DNA of 64,000 nucleotides from assembly GCA_034769895.1 (NCBI GenBank), contig JAWRYS010001461.1:124001-188000 (forward strand), in the 5' to 3' direction. This stretch comes from Magicicada septendecula. Lineage: Eukaryota > Arthropoda > Insecta > Hemiptera > Cicadidae. A program made the translations under genes and the position numbers. The notes under the pieces were generated by a model, which did not search any database, was not told where the DNA came from, and saw only the letters and a program-made list of their open reading frames with translations. Positions 45,490 through 56,154 of the stretch are shown in pieces. Within the stretch, counting starts at the first letter, position 1. Each line of letters begins with the position of its first letter.

Positions 45490-45747
45490 TAAACTTTACT
45501 GTTTTGTCAAGGGGAAGATGATATCACTTTACATTGACACTGAGAGATTATAATACTAGAAAAGAAACAAATAAGAAAGTTTCAGCTCTAGAATTTTATT
45601 TATATAGGGTCGTGGTTAAAAAAAAAAAAATATAAGTACAATCATTTGTTTTATTTCAAGCAACTGTTGACTCAGTATATTGTACATATTGCAACAGAAC
45701 ACAGGATGATAAGATATGTTGTTTATATCAGAGCACATGGATGACGA

Positions 45748-46468
45748 GCATTTTCTTGTTTAAATTTGTTTTATGTAATATTTTGTCTTTTAGTCGTAAG
45801 TTTTGTATTTAGAAATAGATAAGCATGTAGGGTACACCAAACTCTTCATAAAAATGTGTTCTATATTGGCATGTATTTTTTGAGGGAATTTGTGCGCGTG
45901 TGATAATCTGTGATCCCTATAGCTTCAGTGGTAGTTAACCGATTGACGTGAAACTTTGACAAGGAATTATTTAGGTAAATAGCTTCAATTTGTGTATACT
46001 CTGAGTTCATAACTATTTTAGAAATATGGTTTTTTAAGTTAAGAAAAACTCAATTGTAACTCTTATCAATGATAGGGTAATAAAAATTGTAGATAATTTC
46101 CATGCAGGACTTTGCTAAATTATACAAACTTTTTCATTAAATTTGTATATCTGTTTCTTCCATCAATCATGTGACTTGGGCTTAGCCTATTAGAATACAC
46201 TAAATTCAGTGAGATTCATACGTTGTAGAGCAAGGATGGACACAGTCTGTCTGTAGACGTTGCAAGGGGAAGTTGTGCCTGGTGAAGAGAGTTGTTATCT
46301 TACGAACGTCGAAATATCATATATAAAATAAACCGTGGTAATTCTTAACGAAGTTTCGCATTAAGAACCGAGTGGGTAAAATATTTAGATAAAATTTAAA
46401 ATATAATACAGTGCTGTTTTCGTGTAAGTTAAGATATCCGCTTAGGGAATTTAAAGACACTTCAAGAT
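45748..46468. other. Non-coding flank between the Helitron and E4
   Basis: No gene. 45925-45965 (CTTCAGTGGTAGTTAACCG, then TGACGTGAAACTTTG) resembles the Helitron-like left end at about 35800, so this may be another Helitron border. Confidence 0.35.
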
Positions 46469-47538
46469 TGTAATGTGGCATTTTGGCCTACCTGGGGTAA
46501 TTTAAATAAAACAATAACATTTTTTGAATATTTGGGACAAAACTTATAAACAAAAGGTAAATTCAGTGGTACCATAAATAGCGACGGTGGCAGCACTGCT
46601 GTGTTAAAATTACTCATGAATATTTTCTCAAAACGAGAAACAACCGACGGAATTGTGCCAAGGTCAACAAATGACACACACGCAGCATAACAAGTTATGT
46701 AACGAAACAACAGGCGAACGTTACGTCAGCGCCTGGCATAACAAGGAATGTGGGTGGAGTGTGCCACTAGTTTCGTCAGACACTCACAGAACAAAGCAGT
46801 CGGACAATAGCAGCTCAACACACCGGACGCAATCAGTCTGTGCGCCCGCCGGTTCGGCGTAGTTTTCGTCGCGCCCGCAACACACCGGGCCCACAACACA
46901 TAACATATAAATTTGAATAAAATACGCCGAAAGTTTAAAGAATGTGAGATAAGTGACGTTATTTTGATAAACACATAATAATTTAAATTCAACATCAGTG
47001 AAAACAACCACAATCTATCTAGTGCACTAACAATGCGACGTCGTCGAAATTCAACAGCAGTTAAGTAATGGGGTAGCGTAAAACATAAAAAATGGGTTAA
47101 AACTAAAAGTAAAATGGTACCAATTTCTTTAAATTTGTTTAACAAGAAAAAATGAGATCTCTTAAGGTATGGGGTGTTTGCGTGTGAGTGAGTGAGAGAG
47201 AAGGATTTTAATATGGAAGTGCTGGTTGCGTAATTATACATAGTAAGTAAATTCATTTGATTTGTTATTTTACAATTAGTTAAATAATGAGTTGTTTTCT
47301 TAATTGAGCCTCGTGGCCAAATATATTCATGTTCAAATAATAGTATACAAGAAATTGACGAGATGGGAGTTAGTCACATAAAATAAAAAGTGTTCGTTAA
47401 CCAAAAGTGTTGGTCATTTGCGTTCACCTGTTTCTCTCTGATAATGAGTACACCTGACGAGACCCTGGAAGTTCACGAAAGATAACTGAGCAATATCAAT
47501 TTCAACATAATAAATTTTAATTAACTAGTAAAGCTTTA
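46469..47538 (+). repeat. 5' LTR of E4
   Basis: Starts TGTAATGTGGCATTTTGG. Most of it matches the 3' LTR closely; the part at 47230-47420 differs by replacements and length changes, so this LTR pair is older than that of E5. Confidence 0.85.
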
Positions 47539-47560
47539 ATGGCGTCCTTTAACATGGACT
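47539..47560 (+). promoter_or_regulatory. Primer binding site of E4
   Basis: TGGCGTCCTTTAACATGGAC at 47540 follows the LTR directly. It keeps TGGCG and GGAC at the two ends of the tRNA-Lys-type site but is altered between. I see no clear second copy here. Confidence 0.5.
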
Positions 47561-48149
47561 TTGTAAATTGAGTTAACAGAAAATTTACAAACGGGTCGAC
47601 AAATGGCAGAGGGAAATATGAACGCAGACTTAGGTAAAAGTAGCGTAGAAGAATCAATGTTAAATATTAAGCAAGATCATATGGTAACAACCAATGATTT
47701 TGTTGACGAAAGTGTTGAAACAAATGTAGACGCAAGAATAAGCGATAATGTAAAGATATCTAATCAGTTAGCGTTAATAATGGAGATGATGTCAGAAATG
47801 AAAGCTGAAATCATATCAGACATAAATAATTTAAAGACTGAAATCAAATCAGCAATAAATGTTCGTAAAATAGAGTCGAAAACAGAAATAAACAAACAAG
47901 ACCAAAAATTAAGAGAAATAGACAATAAGTTAGAAGAACAGAATAAGACTATAAATGATGAATTCAGAAGTAACTGTGAACCAGTTGATACAATTAAAAT
48001 TAATGTAACTAGTTTAAAAAATAAACAAGCAGAACATGAGCGTGAAATAGTTAAAGTCAGAGAAGACTTAAATGTAACCATTAATCAGATATTAACTAAT
48101 GTGAGTGAGAGAGATTTATATAGAGAGTTGTATGCAGATAGAGAAATAG

Positions 48150-48799
48150 CCTAAAAGCAGAATGGTTTTCATCTTTCTGCAACGGATTTTAAGAAAACCA
48201 AATACTTTCTGCAAGCATTTCAGTAGTAACGTAGTTAAAATTGTTTGATGCAACAGCTCTCTCCGTTCTATATAAGTATTAAAATAATAATCCTTAAAAT
48301 TTCAGGAGACAAAAATTGAGATATTTTTAGATTTAGGTTTTCGGAAATATAAGGTCTATCAGGATTTATTTCAATAAATTTGTAAATTACATTTAAATAT
48401 ATTGATATTATAGGATATTTATTTTAGGTTGATTTAAAAAATCAGTCCGGAAATACACAACTATCCGGATTGTGAATTACTACGCCGGAGTGCGGCCGCG
48501 TGACTCAGTCTGCCGGCTGCAGCCGGCGCTCTCACTTCAATAGATTACATGTAACCTTTACCGCTCGGCCTCTCATCTGAAATTTATCGGTATATTATTG
48601 AGTCACAAATATAGATTTTGTTATTGAATTGATTCGTTTATTCGTATCTGTTTTTATGCAACAATTTATTTTTTTTAGAAATTTTACTACAGCAAATGTT
48701 TTATTACGCGTTTTTCGTTAACGCCGTGGACGATCTTTCTGCAGGGCTCGTTTCCTTTCTGCGACAATGTCGCACTGTCGCCCGTTGTTCTGCTTTGGG
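48150..48799. mobile_element. 650-bp MITE (hAT- or Mutator-like) in E4 gag
   Basis: GAGAAATAG occurs at 48141-48149 and 48800-48808 as target duplication (9 bp, or 8 bp if the first G is chance). The ends CCTAAAAGCAGAA and, from the right, CCCAAAGCAGAA are short inverted repeats, and CTTTCTGC recurs near both ends. An 8-bp duplication would suit hAT and 9 bp Mutator. No transposase. Confidence 0.75.
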
Positions 48800-49353
48800 G
48801 AGAAATAGAATTATATAAGTTAAAGAGAAATTATTATGAGTCAGAGAGAAAGTGGAAAGAGAGATCTGTGGGGAAGAGGGTAAATTTTCCTATTAATTTT
48901 TCTGAACCAAGGTGTTCACAAGTGTGGTTTAAGAAGGGAAAGAGTCCCGTATTGATAAATGAATTGAGTTGTTTATTGATGTTATATAATGTTGTACCCT
49001 CTGTCTGTAATAATGATGTTGAAAGTATGATTTGGTATTGTGGTGAGAGAGATATAAGTGGTGAATGGTATGTTAATAAAATAACAGAAATATATAATGT
49101 GAATCGAAAGTATGACGAATGGAGAGAAAGTTTAAAAGTATACTTGAAGAATAATGAATATAATGATTTGACAAAAGTAATTAACCCGATCATGCATGTA
49201 TTTACCGATGGAGACTGGACAATAATAACTTATGTTGACAAGTTGTATGAAATAGTAATAGGGAATAACCCTATAAATTATAATGACATAATGAATGGAA
49301 TAAAGGTAATGGATGATTATTATAATAATAGTAATAACCAATTGAGTGTGTAT

Positions 49354-50606
49354 TGTAGCGGGGCATTTTGGGGCCTACCTGAGACAATGTAAAGAAGTTT
49401 ATATTTTATTGATAATAAATAACATAATTGGTATTTTTTTTTATAAATAAATAATAATAACTTTATCCCTTGTCGAGTGATAGGGACAGAAATTATAGAC
49501 TTGGGTAAATTTCCTGTTTGAAACGAGAATAACAGTGGCAGCATTGACTGTGACAATTATTTAATGATATTGTGTGGACAGTTTTAATAACAGCCAACAA
49601 CTGTACCAAGGTCAACAAATGACGAACACGAAACAAGTAAACAAATTATGCAACGAGACGATCAGGCGATGTGTTGCGTCACTGAGTTACATAACGAGGT
49701 GTGTCACGCCAGCAACATTGTGACACAACAGAACAAAGTCAGTCGGAAATCAACATCTACTAGAGACAGACGCAAAAAACAACTGTCGCGTCTGCCCGGC
49801 TCTAGCCGGTTTTCGGGCGAAGTTATCGTGTGTTTGCCGACGCGCCCGCAACTCCTTACAAAATGTGAATAAAATAGTTAAATATGCGTTAACAGCTGAA
49901 ATTAATAACAAAAATGTGATTAACAGTTTATCTATAATAACAGTTCGGAAATAGGAAGTGAAAGTTTAAAAAACAATCGATGCAGTGCGGGTGGAGAGAA
50001 ATGACGTCGTTTGGCAGATAAGTAGTACATCAGAACCCAAATAAAACAAACTTTCAAAATTTTCAGTTAATCAAAATGTCATTTAAAATTTCAATATGAA
50101 AATATTTAACATTTTTTTTATTTTCAAAGCTATGAGATCTCACGGGGTATAAATTCATTGTGTGTGTGGGGAGTACATGAGTGAGTGAAACTAAATAAAT
50201 TAAGAAGGCTGGTTTGTGTTGTTAGGTCATGATGTATATGTTAGGCATGTTTAATTTTATAGAAGTATAGTTACAATTTATATACTATGTTTCAATTACC
50301 ATTATATACTAAATAAATTTCATTAATCTGAATTGATAGTAGAGATGTCAGGAGATAGTGTGTTAGCAGTAATAAAATGTCAATAAAAATCTAATAAGGG
50401 GAAACAAAGTAAAGTTTTCTTTATTTCGAATAACCATGTTCTGTTCTCCTGAGTTCGTCGAAAAGAACCCGTGTATATATTTTTTTTTTATTATGTTTCT
50501 TGGATTTAATAAAAACAAGATGGCTACCCAAAAAATTAATGTTCTCAATTACTTTAACCTTGTCTGTATCAATGATAAAAAAATATCAATATTAGCAAAC
50601 GTATCA
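49354..50606 (+). repeat. 5' LTR of E5
   Basis: Runs TGTAGCGGGGCATTTTGG to AAACGTATCA. The first 60 bp resemble the E4 LTR start, showing that E4 and E5 are relatives. Confidence 0.92.
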
Positions 50607-50700
50607 GTGGCTTCCGAACGTAGGGACAATTTATATAATATAATTATATAAATATAGGCCTACTTAGGAGAACAGAATGGTTGTTTGGAATTCGTCTTTA
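50607..50700 (+). promoter_or_regulatory. Primer-binding-site region of E5
   Basis: TGGCTTCCGAACGTAGGGAC at 50608 resembles the second E3 site and the tRNA-Lys3 type. A weak second candidate, TGGTTGTTTGGAATTC, starts at 50678, at a spacing (70) similar to the doubled sites of E1-E3. Confidence 0.55.
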
Positions 50701-50826
50701 CGTATGTACGTAAAATAGACGTAAAAGGTTATATTTAATATGGGTGAGTAGAATATTTTTCAATAATTATATGTTACGGATAATAAGATTATATAAAGAA
50801 ATATATATAAAAAATTTTTAAGAAAA

Positions 50827-51996
50827 ATGGCAGACAATCATGAAACTGTCAGCGTCACTGACAGTGTAGATGAAAGCCAGATAAGCATAACTGAATCCCA
50901 AATCATGCATGAAGGTGTTCACTCAACACCAGTCATGAACAAACCGGCTGAAGATAATGATTTAATCAAGATGATGAAATTGCTGTTTAATGAACAGAAA
51001 AACGAAATCAATGAGAAGTTCGATATTCAAAAGAATAGTTTTAATGAGTTGAAACATGAAATACAAGAAATGAGTAAATGTGTAGAAAGTACTAACGAAA
51101 TAATAAGATCCAGTTTGAATAAATTAGAACAGAGTGTGGAGCGAATGGGAGTACATGTGATGAATCTAGGGAAAAATAATACAAATGAAACTTGTAATGA
51201 CAAATACAAAAATGTAGTACCAGATAAAGAATTAACAAATAATAACAATGTTGAATATAATGAATGTAATATTGAGAATAATAATGTGTTTGAGAAATTG
51301 GTATCAGAAACTGATATAGAAAAAATAAATAATGAGAGTATTAATGAAAGTGTAGAATGTAGTGATTATGAGATGTTAATGTGTGTCAGTGAGTTGGAGA
51401 GAGAGAGGAAGAATAATGTAGTAATTGAATGGGGACAGAGGGCAAATTTTCCCCTTATTGTTTATAATGATGATGATGATTTAATGTTGTTTTTTCAGGG
51501 CAAGAGACCCTTATTGTTAAATGAATTAATGTTGTATAATGTTGTACCCTCTGTCCGTAATAATTGTGAGAATATGATGTGGTGCTATGCAGAAAGAGAG
51601 TTATATATTGAGAGTGAAATAGAACTATATAAGTTAGAAAGAAAGTATAATGAATTGAGAAAAATACTAGAAGGGGTGATGATGAATCATGTGAATTACG
51701 TATCTGTTGAAAGAGAGATAGAAAATAATTTCGATAATATCTTACCTGACTATAATGATTTACCTGACGTAGTAGTTGAGGAATACAAAAACGAGAAAAC
51801 GATTTACCTGACATTAACAAATAACACTGATACAGACTGGACAATCCTAACTTATGGTAACAAGATTTATAGTGGTACAATGGATGAAATAGAGTTGATA
51901 GATTATTATGATAGTAATGATTATCATAACTTGTGTGTGGATAATACTGATGAATGTTACAAATACACTAGATATATATATGACGATGGAGGATGA
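50827..51996 (+). CDS. Gag-like protein of E5, intact (389 aa)
   Basis: ATG at 50827 follows AAGAAAA. Residues 8-27 are a Ser/Glu/Gln motif (TDSVDESQISITESQIM) kept in E3. HSTP at about 33 is kept in E2 and E3. Residues 42-125 are coiled coil. Residues 130-190 are Asn/Glu-rich and variable. A conserved C-terminal domain follows: RANFPLIV (about 199), LNELMLYNVVPSVRNN (about 230), WCYAERELYIESEIELYKL (about 254), then DTDWTILTYGNKIY (about 335) and the terminal YIYDDGG. No zinc finger, protease or RT. By position it should be Gag and package RNA of the element, but no known Gag fold can be named from the sequence. Being open and flanked by near-identical LTRs, it may still be expressed. Confidence 0.8.
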   Translation: MADNHETVSVTDSVDESQISITESQIMHEGVHSTPVMNKPAEDNDLIKMMKLLFNEQKNEINEKFDIQKNSFNELKHEIQEMSKCVESTNEIIRSSLNKLEQSVERMGVHVMNLGKNNTNETCNDKYKNVVPDKELTNNNNVEYNECNIENNNVFEKLVSETDIEKINNESINESVECSDYEMLMCVSELERERKNNVVIEWGQRANFPLIVYNDDDDLMLFFQGKRPLLLNELMLYNVVPSVRNNCENMMWCYAERELYIESEIELYKLERKYNELRKILEGVMMNHVNYVSVEREIENNFDNILPDYNDLPDVVVEEYKNEKTIYLTLTNNTDTDWTILTYGNKIYSGTMDEIELIDYYDSNDYHNLCVDNTDECYKYTRYIYDDGG

Positions 51997-52087
51997 GCTA
52001 AAAGATCAGTGTTGGGACATTTTTAAATATTGTAAATTATTGGTAATGACCTTGCTGATTTGGACATCTGAAGTGAGATACACCTGA
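51986..52087 (+). CDS. Short conserved ORF overlapping the gag stop (E5)
   Basis: ATG at 51986 sits within the DDGG codons, in the +1 frame. It reads MEDELKDQCWDIFKYCK and ends after 33 codons. The first dozen residues are kept in E2 (24169) and E4 (55627, 19 codons), while the ends differ. The sequence GGTAAYGACCTTGC just behind is kept too, but only E2 still reads it as GNDLAEF. Probably the start of a lost Pol. Confidence 0.45.
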   Translation: MEDELKDQCWDIFKYCKLLVMTLLIWTSEVRYT

Positions 52088-54275
52088 ACAGTTTTGACGC
52101 ATATGTTGTAAATAATATTGAAGTCATTTGTGTGTATTGTGAAATGTTAGAAAAGTAATGTGTATATGTTTTAGAAAATGTTGTGTTAATAATAATAATA
52201 TTATTAATATTTTAGCATTCTAATTAAATAACAAAATAATTATGAAGACAATAGTTAATGATTTGTAGAATGTTGATAATAATTGAAATATGTTGTTTTA
52301 ATAATCAAATGAATATTTAATTTGAGATGTTTCAATATTGTGATTGAATGTTATATGGTTGAATTTTATAAGGTAATTAAACTGTTTGATGAGATTTTAA
52401 TTTAATAATAATTAATAAATAAATAAATATTAAATGGTTTATTTTGTGGAATAACATAATGATTAAAAATATGTGTTAATAATAAATTTAGAAATTTTGA
52501 AAAGCTGATTGCAACACAGGATAAATTCATAATGATGATAAATAAAAAGAGTGAATGAAAATTTTAAATAATAATGTTTATAAATTTTTAGATAAATTAT
52601 TTAAAAGAGAATTGTTTGTTTAGTGTATGCTAATAATCCAGGTTGATTTCTATTTGTGTATTATGTTATGTGATGTATTATACAAGATGTGTGTATGGGA
52701 GGTTATCCAGATGGATAACGTATTAAAATTTCGCTATATTTTAATTAATAATGATGATTTGCTACTCAATAATTTTGTTTGAAGTTAAAAAATAGATGCA
52801 CTAAATACTTCCTATATTGTGTTTATTATGTCTTATTGTGTTGATTGCACTTAGTATGTTAGGAATAAGAATTATAAAAATATGATAATATGTTTTCAAT
52901 GTGTTTATAGATTTTAAAATAAAATGAAAAATAGTTGTGATAGGTAAAATTTTCAATGGTTGTAAAAGATAGAAATGGGTGATAGTAATTGTTTGAATAA
53001 AATGTTTGAAGCAGTCCAAGTTGAATTTTTGTGGGACATATAGATCTGTCCAAATCGAAGTAAAAGTTAAAGAAATAGTAGGGATGAAAATAATGCAATG
53101 TTGTTTTGAGTTAATGTATGTTATAGAATTTTGAGAAGTATAAGTGGAGACACAGTAGAATTGGAGAATTTATGTAGAGTCTTGAATGATATATTGTTGT
53201 TTAGTTGTTGATGTTAATTTGTTGAAAATTGTAGTGAGGTAATGAGATTGAGATTTTTTGGGGATGGCAATTTTGTAGTAGGGGTAGTGTAATGTGGGAG
53301 TCCGCAACATAAGGGTTGGGACGGGATTTGGTATAATTTAGTGGGAAGGGGTTGCCTTAGGTAAAATCCGGGGGCCAGAGAACGGGAATTGAGCTTTTGG
53401 GGGGGGGGAAACACGTATCCTATGTACAAAGGGTTAGAGAGTATTTTTTTTATATATTGAGAGAAGGTGGCGATTGGAGTTAAAATAGTAAGTAGTTAGA
53501 GGTAGAGAAGGGTTAGTAAATTTTTGATAGTGGGGTGTCATACTAGTTAAAGATTTTGTAAGGGAACGTTAGAGTAATATAAGGGGTAAGATTATGAGTA
53601 AATGCCAAGTTGATAATATGAATGATAATGAATAATGTAGAATCACCCAGATTGATGAAAGAGAATGATAAATGAAAATGATGGGAAAAACAAAGATTGA
53701 AGTTGAAAAAAAAAAAAAAATTGTAATTTTGAGAAACGAATTAATAAGAGTAAATCAAGTTTAAAAGTAATTTTTTGATTTTATATGCCAATTTAATGAT
53801 ACAAAGTGTGTAACATTTTAATTGTAAGTTGTTTATTTTAAAATGAATTATTCATGTACTATGTTTTCTTATGTTAGGTTATGTTAGGTACTCTGATATA
53901 ACTATGTTAATAATAAGTAAGAAAAAACAAAACCAGCGCTTCTTAGCGCAAACCAGCACCGCTAGGGGGAAAAAGATCAGTTGGGGATATGGTGTTGTAT
54001 AAGGCCACTATTTGATATTTTGATTTGTTGTTTCAGTGTTTGGTGATGCTGTGGCGGCGTACCTGAACTGGCCTACGCGTCAGAGCAGGGGCGTTGAGTA
54101 TCTGTCTGACTCTACGGTGTTGGGATCTCGAGAGAGAAGTCCAGTATTGTCATGCAGATGCGGTCACAGTCACCGGACCAAGGGTGAGTTGATTATATTT
54201 TTTTTTTTTGTAAACCATACAGGGGGTTGTGGCGACATATCCTGGGGCTGATCCCTCTAGCAAGTATGAATGTGT
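52088..54275 (+). other. E5 3' internal region without genes
   Basis: 2.2 kb, very AT-rich, stops in all frames. 52690-52760 aligns with E4 56915-57010. 53930-54270 aligns with E4 57600-57955 and with E2 25190-25510, including TTTGTTGTTTCAG, GGATCTCGAGAGAGAAGTCC and GGGGGTTGTGGCGACATATCC. So conserved non-coding blocks sit where pol/env would be. Confidence 0.6.
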
Positions 54276-54324
54276 CAATGAGATTTTTTATGCTTCGGCA
54301 TAAAATATCTCATTGAGGGGGTAT
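54276..54324 (+). promoter_or_regulatory. 40-nt hairpin plus polypurine tract of E5
   Basis: CAATGAGATTTTTTATGC - TTCG - GCATAAAATATCTCATTG has 17 of 18 pairs and a C(TTCG)G tetraloop, which is unusually stable in RNA. AGGGGGTAT then leads to the 3' LTR. Confidence 0.7.
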
Positions 54325-55579
54325 TGTAGCGGGGCATTTTGGGGCCTACCTGAGACAATGTAAAGAAGTTTATATTTTATTGATAATAAATAACATAATT
54401 GGTATTTTTTTTTATAAATAAATAATAATAACTTTATCCCTTGTCGAGTGATAGGGACAGAAATTATAGACTTGGGTAAATTTCCTGTTTGAAACGAGAA
54501 TAACAGTGGCAGCATTGACTGTGACAATTATTTAATGATATTGTGTGGACAGTTTTAATAACAGCCAACAACTGTACCAAGGTCAACAAATGACGAACAC
54601 GAAACAAGTAAACAAATTATGCAACGAGACGATCAGGCGATGTGTTGCGTCACTGAGTTACATAACGAGGTGTGTCACGCCAGCAACATTGTGACACAAC
54701 AGAACAAAGTCAGTCGGAAATCAACATCTACTAGAGACAGACGCAAAAAACAACTGTCGCGTCTGCCCGGCTCTAGCCGGTTTTCGGGCGAAGTTATCGT
54801 GTGTTTGCCGACGCGCCCGCAACTCCTTACAAAATGTGAATAAAATAGTTAAATATGCGTTAACAGCTGAAATTGATAACAAAAATGTGATTAACAGTTC
54901 ATCTATAATAACAGTTCGGAAATAGGAAGTGAAAGTTTAAAAAACAATCGATGCAGTGCGGGTGGAGAGAAATGACGTCGTTTGGCAGATAAGTAGTACA
55001 TCAGAACCCAAATAAAACAAACTTTCAAAATTTTCAGTTAATCAAAATGTCATTTAAAATTTCAATATGAAAATATTTAACATTTTTTTTATTTTCAAAG
55101 CTATGAGATCTCACGGGGTATAAATTCATTGTGTGTGTGTGGGGAGTACATGAGTGAGTGAAACTAAATAAATTAAGAAGGCTGGTTTGTGTTGTTAGGT
55201 CATGATGTATATGTTAGGCATGTTTAATTTTATAGAAGTATAGTTACAATTTATATACTATGTTTCAATTACCATTATATACTAAATAAATTTCATTAAT
55301 CTGAATTGATAGTAGAGATGTCAGGAGATAGTGTGTTAGCAGTAATAAAATGTCAATAAAAATCTAATAAGGGGAAACAAAGTAAAGTTTTCTTTATTTC
55401 GAATAACCATGTTCTGTTCTCCTGAGTTCGTCGAAAAGAACCCGTGTATATATTTTTTTTTTATTATGTTTCTTGGATTTAATAAAAACAAGATGGCTAC
55501 CCAAAAAATTAATGTTCTCAATTACTTTAACCTTGTCTGTATCAATGATAAAAAAATATCAATATTAGCAAACGTATCA
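54325..55579 (+). repeat. 3' LTR of E5
   Basis: Near-identical to 49354-50606; an extra GT unit near 55135 accounts for its 2-bp greater length. Confidence 0.92.
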
Positions 55580-55626
55580 GTATAACAATGATGCATGTTA
55601 CAAATACATTAGATATATATATGACG

Positions 55627-55686
55627 ATGGAGGCTGAACTAAAATATCAGTGTATAGACATTGTTAAATATTGTAAATTTTGGTAA
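55627..55686 (+). CDS. Short conserved ORF overlapping the gag stop (E4)
   Basis: ATG at 55627 in the +1 frame inside DDGG; 19 codons, MEAELKYQCIDIVKYC then KFW. Same start as in E2 and E5. Confidence 0.4.
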   Translation: MEAELKYQCIDIVKYCKFW

Positions 55687-56154
55687 CGACCTTGCAGATT
55701 TGGACATATGAAGTGTGAAACAATTGAACAGTTATTGACGAATAATTTGTAAATATAATGTAGTGAATTCATTTGTGTGTATTATGAAATGTTAGGTAAG
55801 TAATGTGTATATGTAGTAGAAAATGTTGTGATAATAATAAATATATTATTAATATTTTGCAGTTTACATAAATAATAAAAAATAATTATGAAGACAATAA
55901 TTGATGCTTTGTAAATTTTGATAATAATTGAAATATGTTGTGTTTAATAATCAATTGAAGTGAATAATTTGAGATGGTTAAATATTGTGATTTAATGTTG
56001 TATGACTGAATTTTTGTGAGATATATAAATTATATTAGGAGATTTCAATTGAATAACAATTAATGGCTAAATAAATCTTAAATAGTTTAGTTTGTGGAAT
56101 AACATAAAGGTAGAAAATAAATGTTAATAATAATGTTGAAATTTTAAGAAATTC

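Larger units (their letters stand above)
44015..45493 (-). mobile_element. Penelope-like element PLE3, inserted in the Helitron
   Basis: A perfect 14-bp duplication CTTTACTGTTTTGT lies at 44001-44014 and 45494-45507. The sequence TGCACACCACTATATAAA at the left returns inverted near 45420-45441, so both ends carry a flipped terminal motif. It holds RT and GIY-YIG coding parts on the minus strand and a hammerhead-like core. The insertion cuts the Helitron frame exactly between YPL and FCQGED. Confidence 0.85.
39836..45747 (+). pseudogene. Helitron Rep/helicase gene fragment, interrupted twice
   Basis: Three pieces of one Helitron-type protein lie in order. Piece 1 (39836-39978): ALVTELQNLLQKANPYVHEL and KSAFEF, the NPY region. 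Piece 2 (43788-44014): YRAPGHYNVLTISEFAVVIV, FDSHNIVIHARDDRLVQ, then YDTLQYPL. Piece 3 (45494-45747): LLFCQGEDDITL, TNKKVSALEFYLYRVVVK, then NHLFYFKQLLTQYIVHIATE. These match the conserved order APxxxEVAVVIV, IVxH, YDALQYPLLF, G, FYxYRL, NHLLxFxQLxxQ of Helitron proteins. A LINE (39979-43787) and a PLE (44015-45493) separate them, each with a target duplication. Stops and frameshifts also occur inside the pieces. The HUH nickase and helicase domains are not seen. Confidence 0.8.
49354..55579 (+). mobile_element. LTR retrotransposon E5, very young, nested in E4
   Basis: LTRs 49354-50606 (1253 bp) and 54325-55579 (1255 bp) differ by only about two substitutions and one GT unit. The target duplication GTAT is at 49350-49353 and 55580-55583. 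It has an intact 389-codon gag-like ORF and no pol. It is the best-preserved member of the family here and probably the most recent event in the window. Confidence 0.92.
47603..55637 (+). pseudogene. Gag-like protein of E4, split by a MITE and by E5
   Basis: Pieces are 47603-48149, 48809-49353 and 55584-55637. Leaving out the inserts with one copy of each target duplication keeps a single frame throughout: 1146 nt, 381 residues, close to 389 in E5. The first piece is acidic and then coiled coil (MMSEMKAEIISDINNL, NKTINDEFRSN). The second has RVNFPINF, LLMLYNVVPSV, WYCGERDISGEWYVNK, IYNVNRKYDEW and the DGDWTIITYVDKLYE block. The third ends YIYDDGG at 55637. E4 therefore had an open gag when E5 and the MITE landed. 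There is no zinc knuckle. The Gag role is inferred. Confidence 0.8.
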
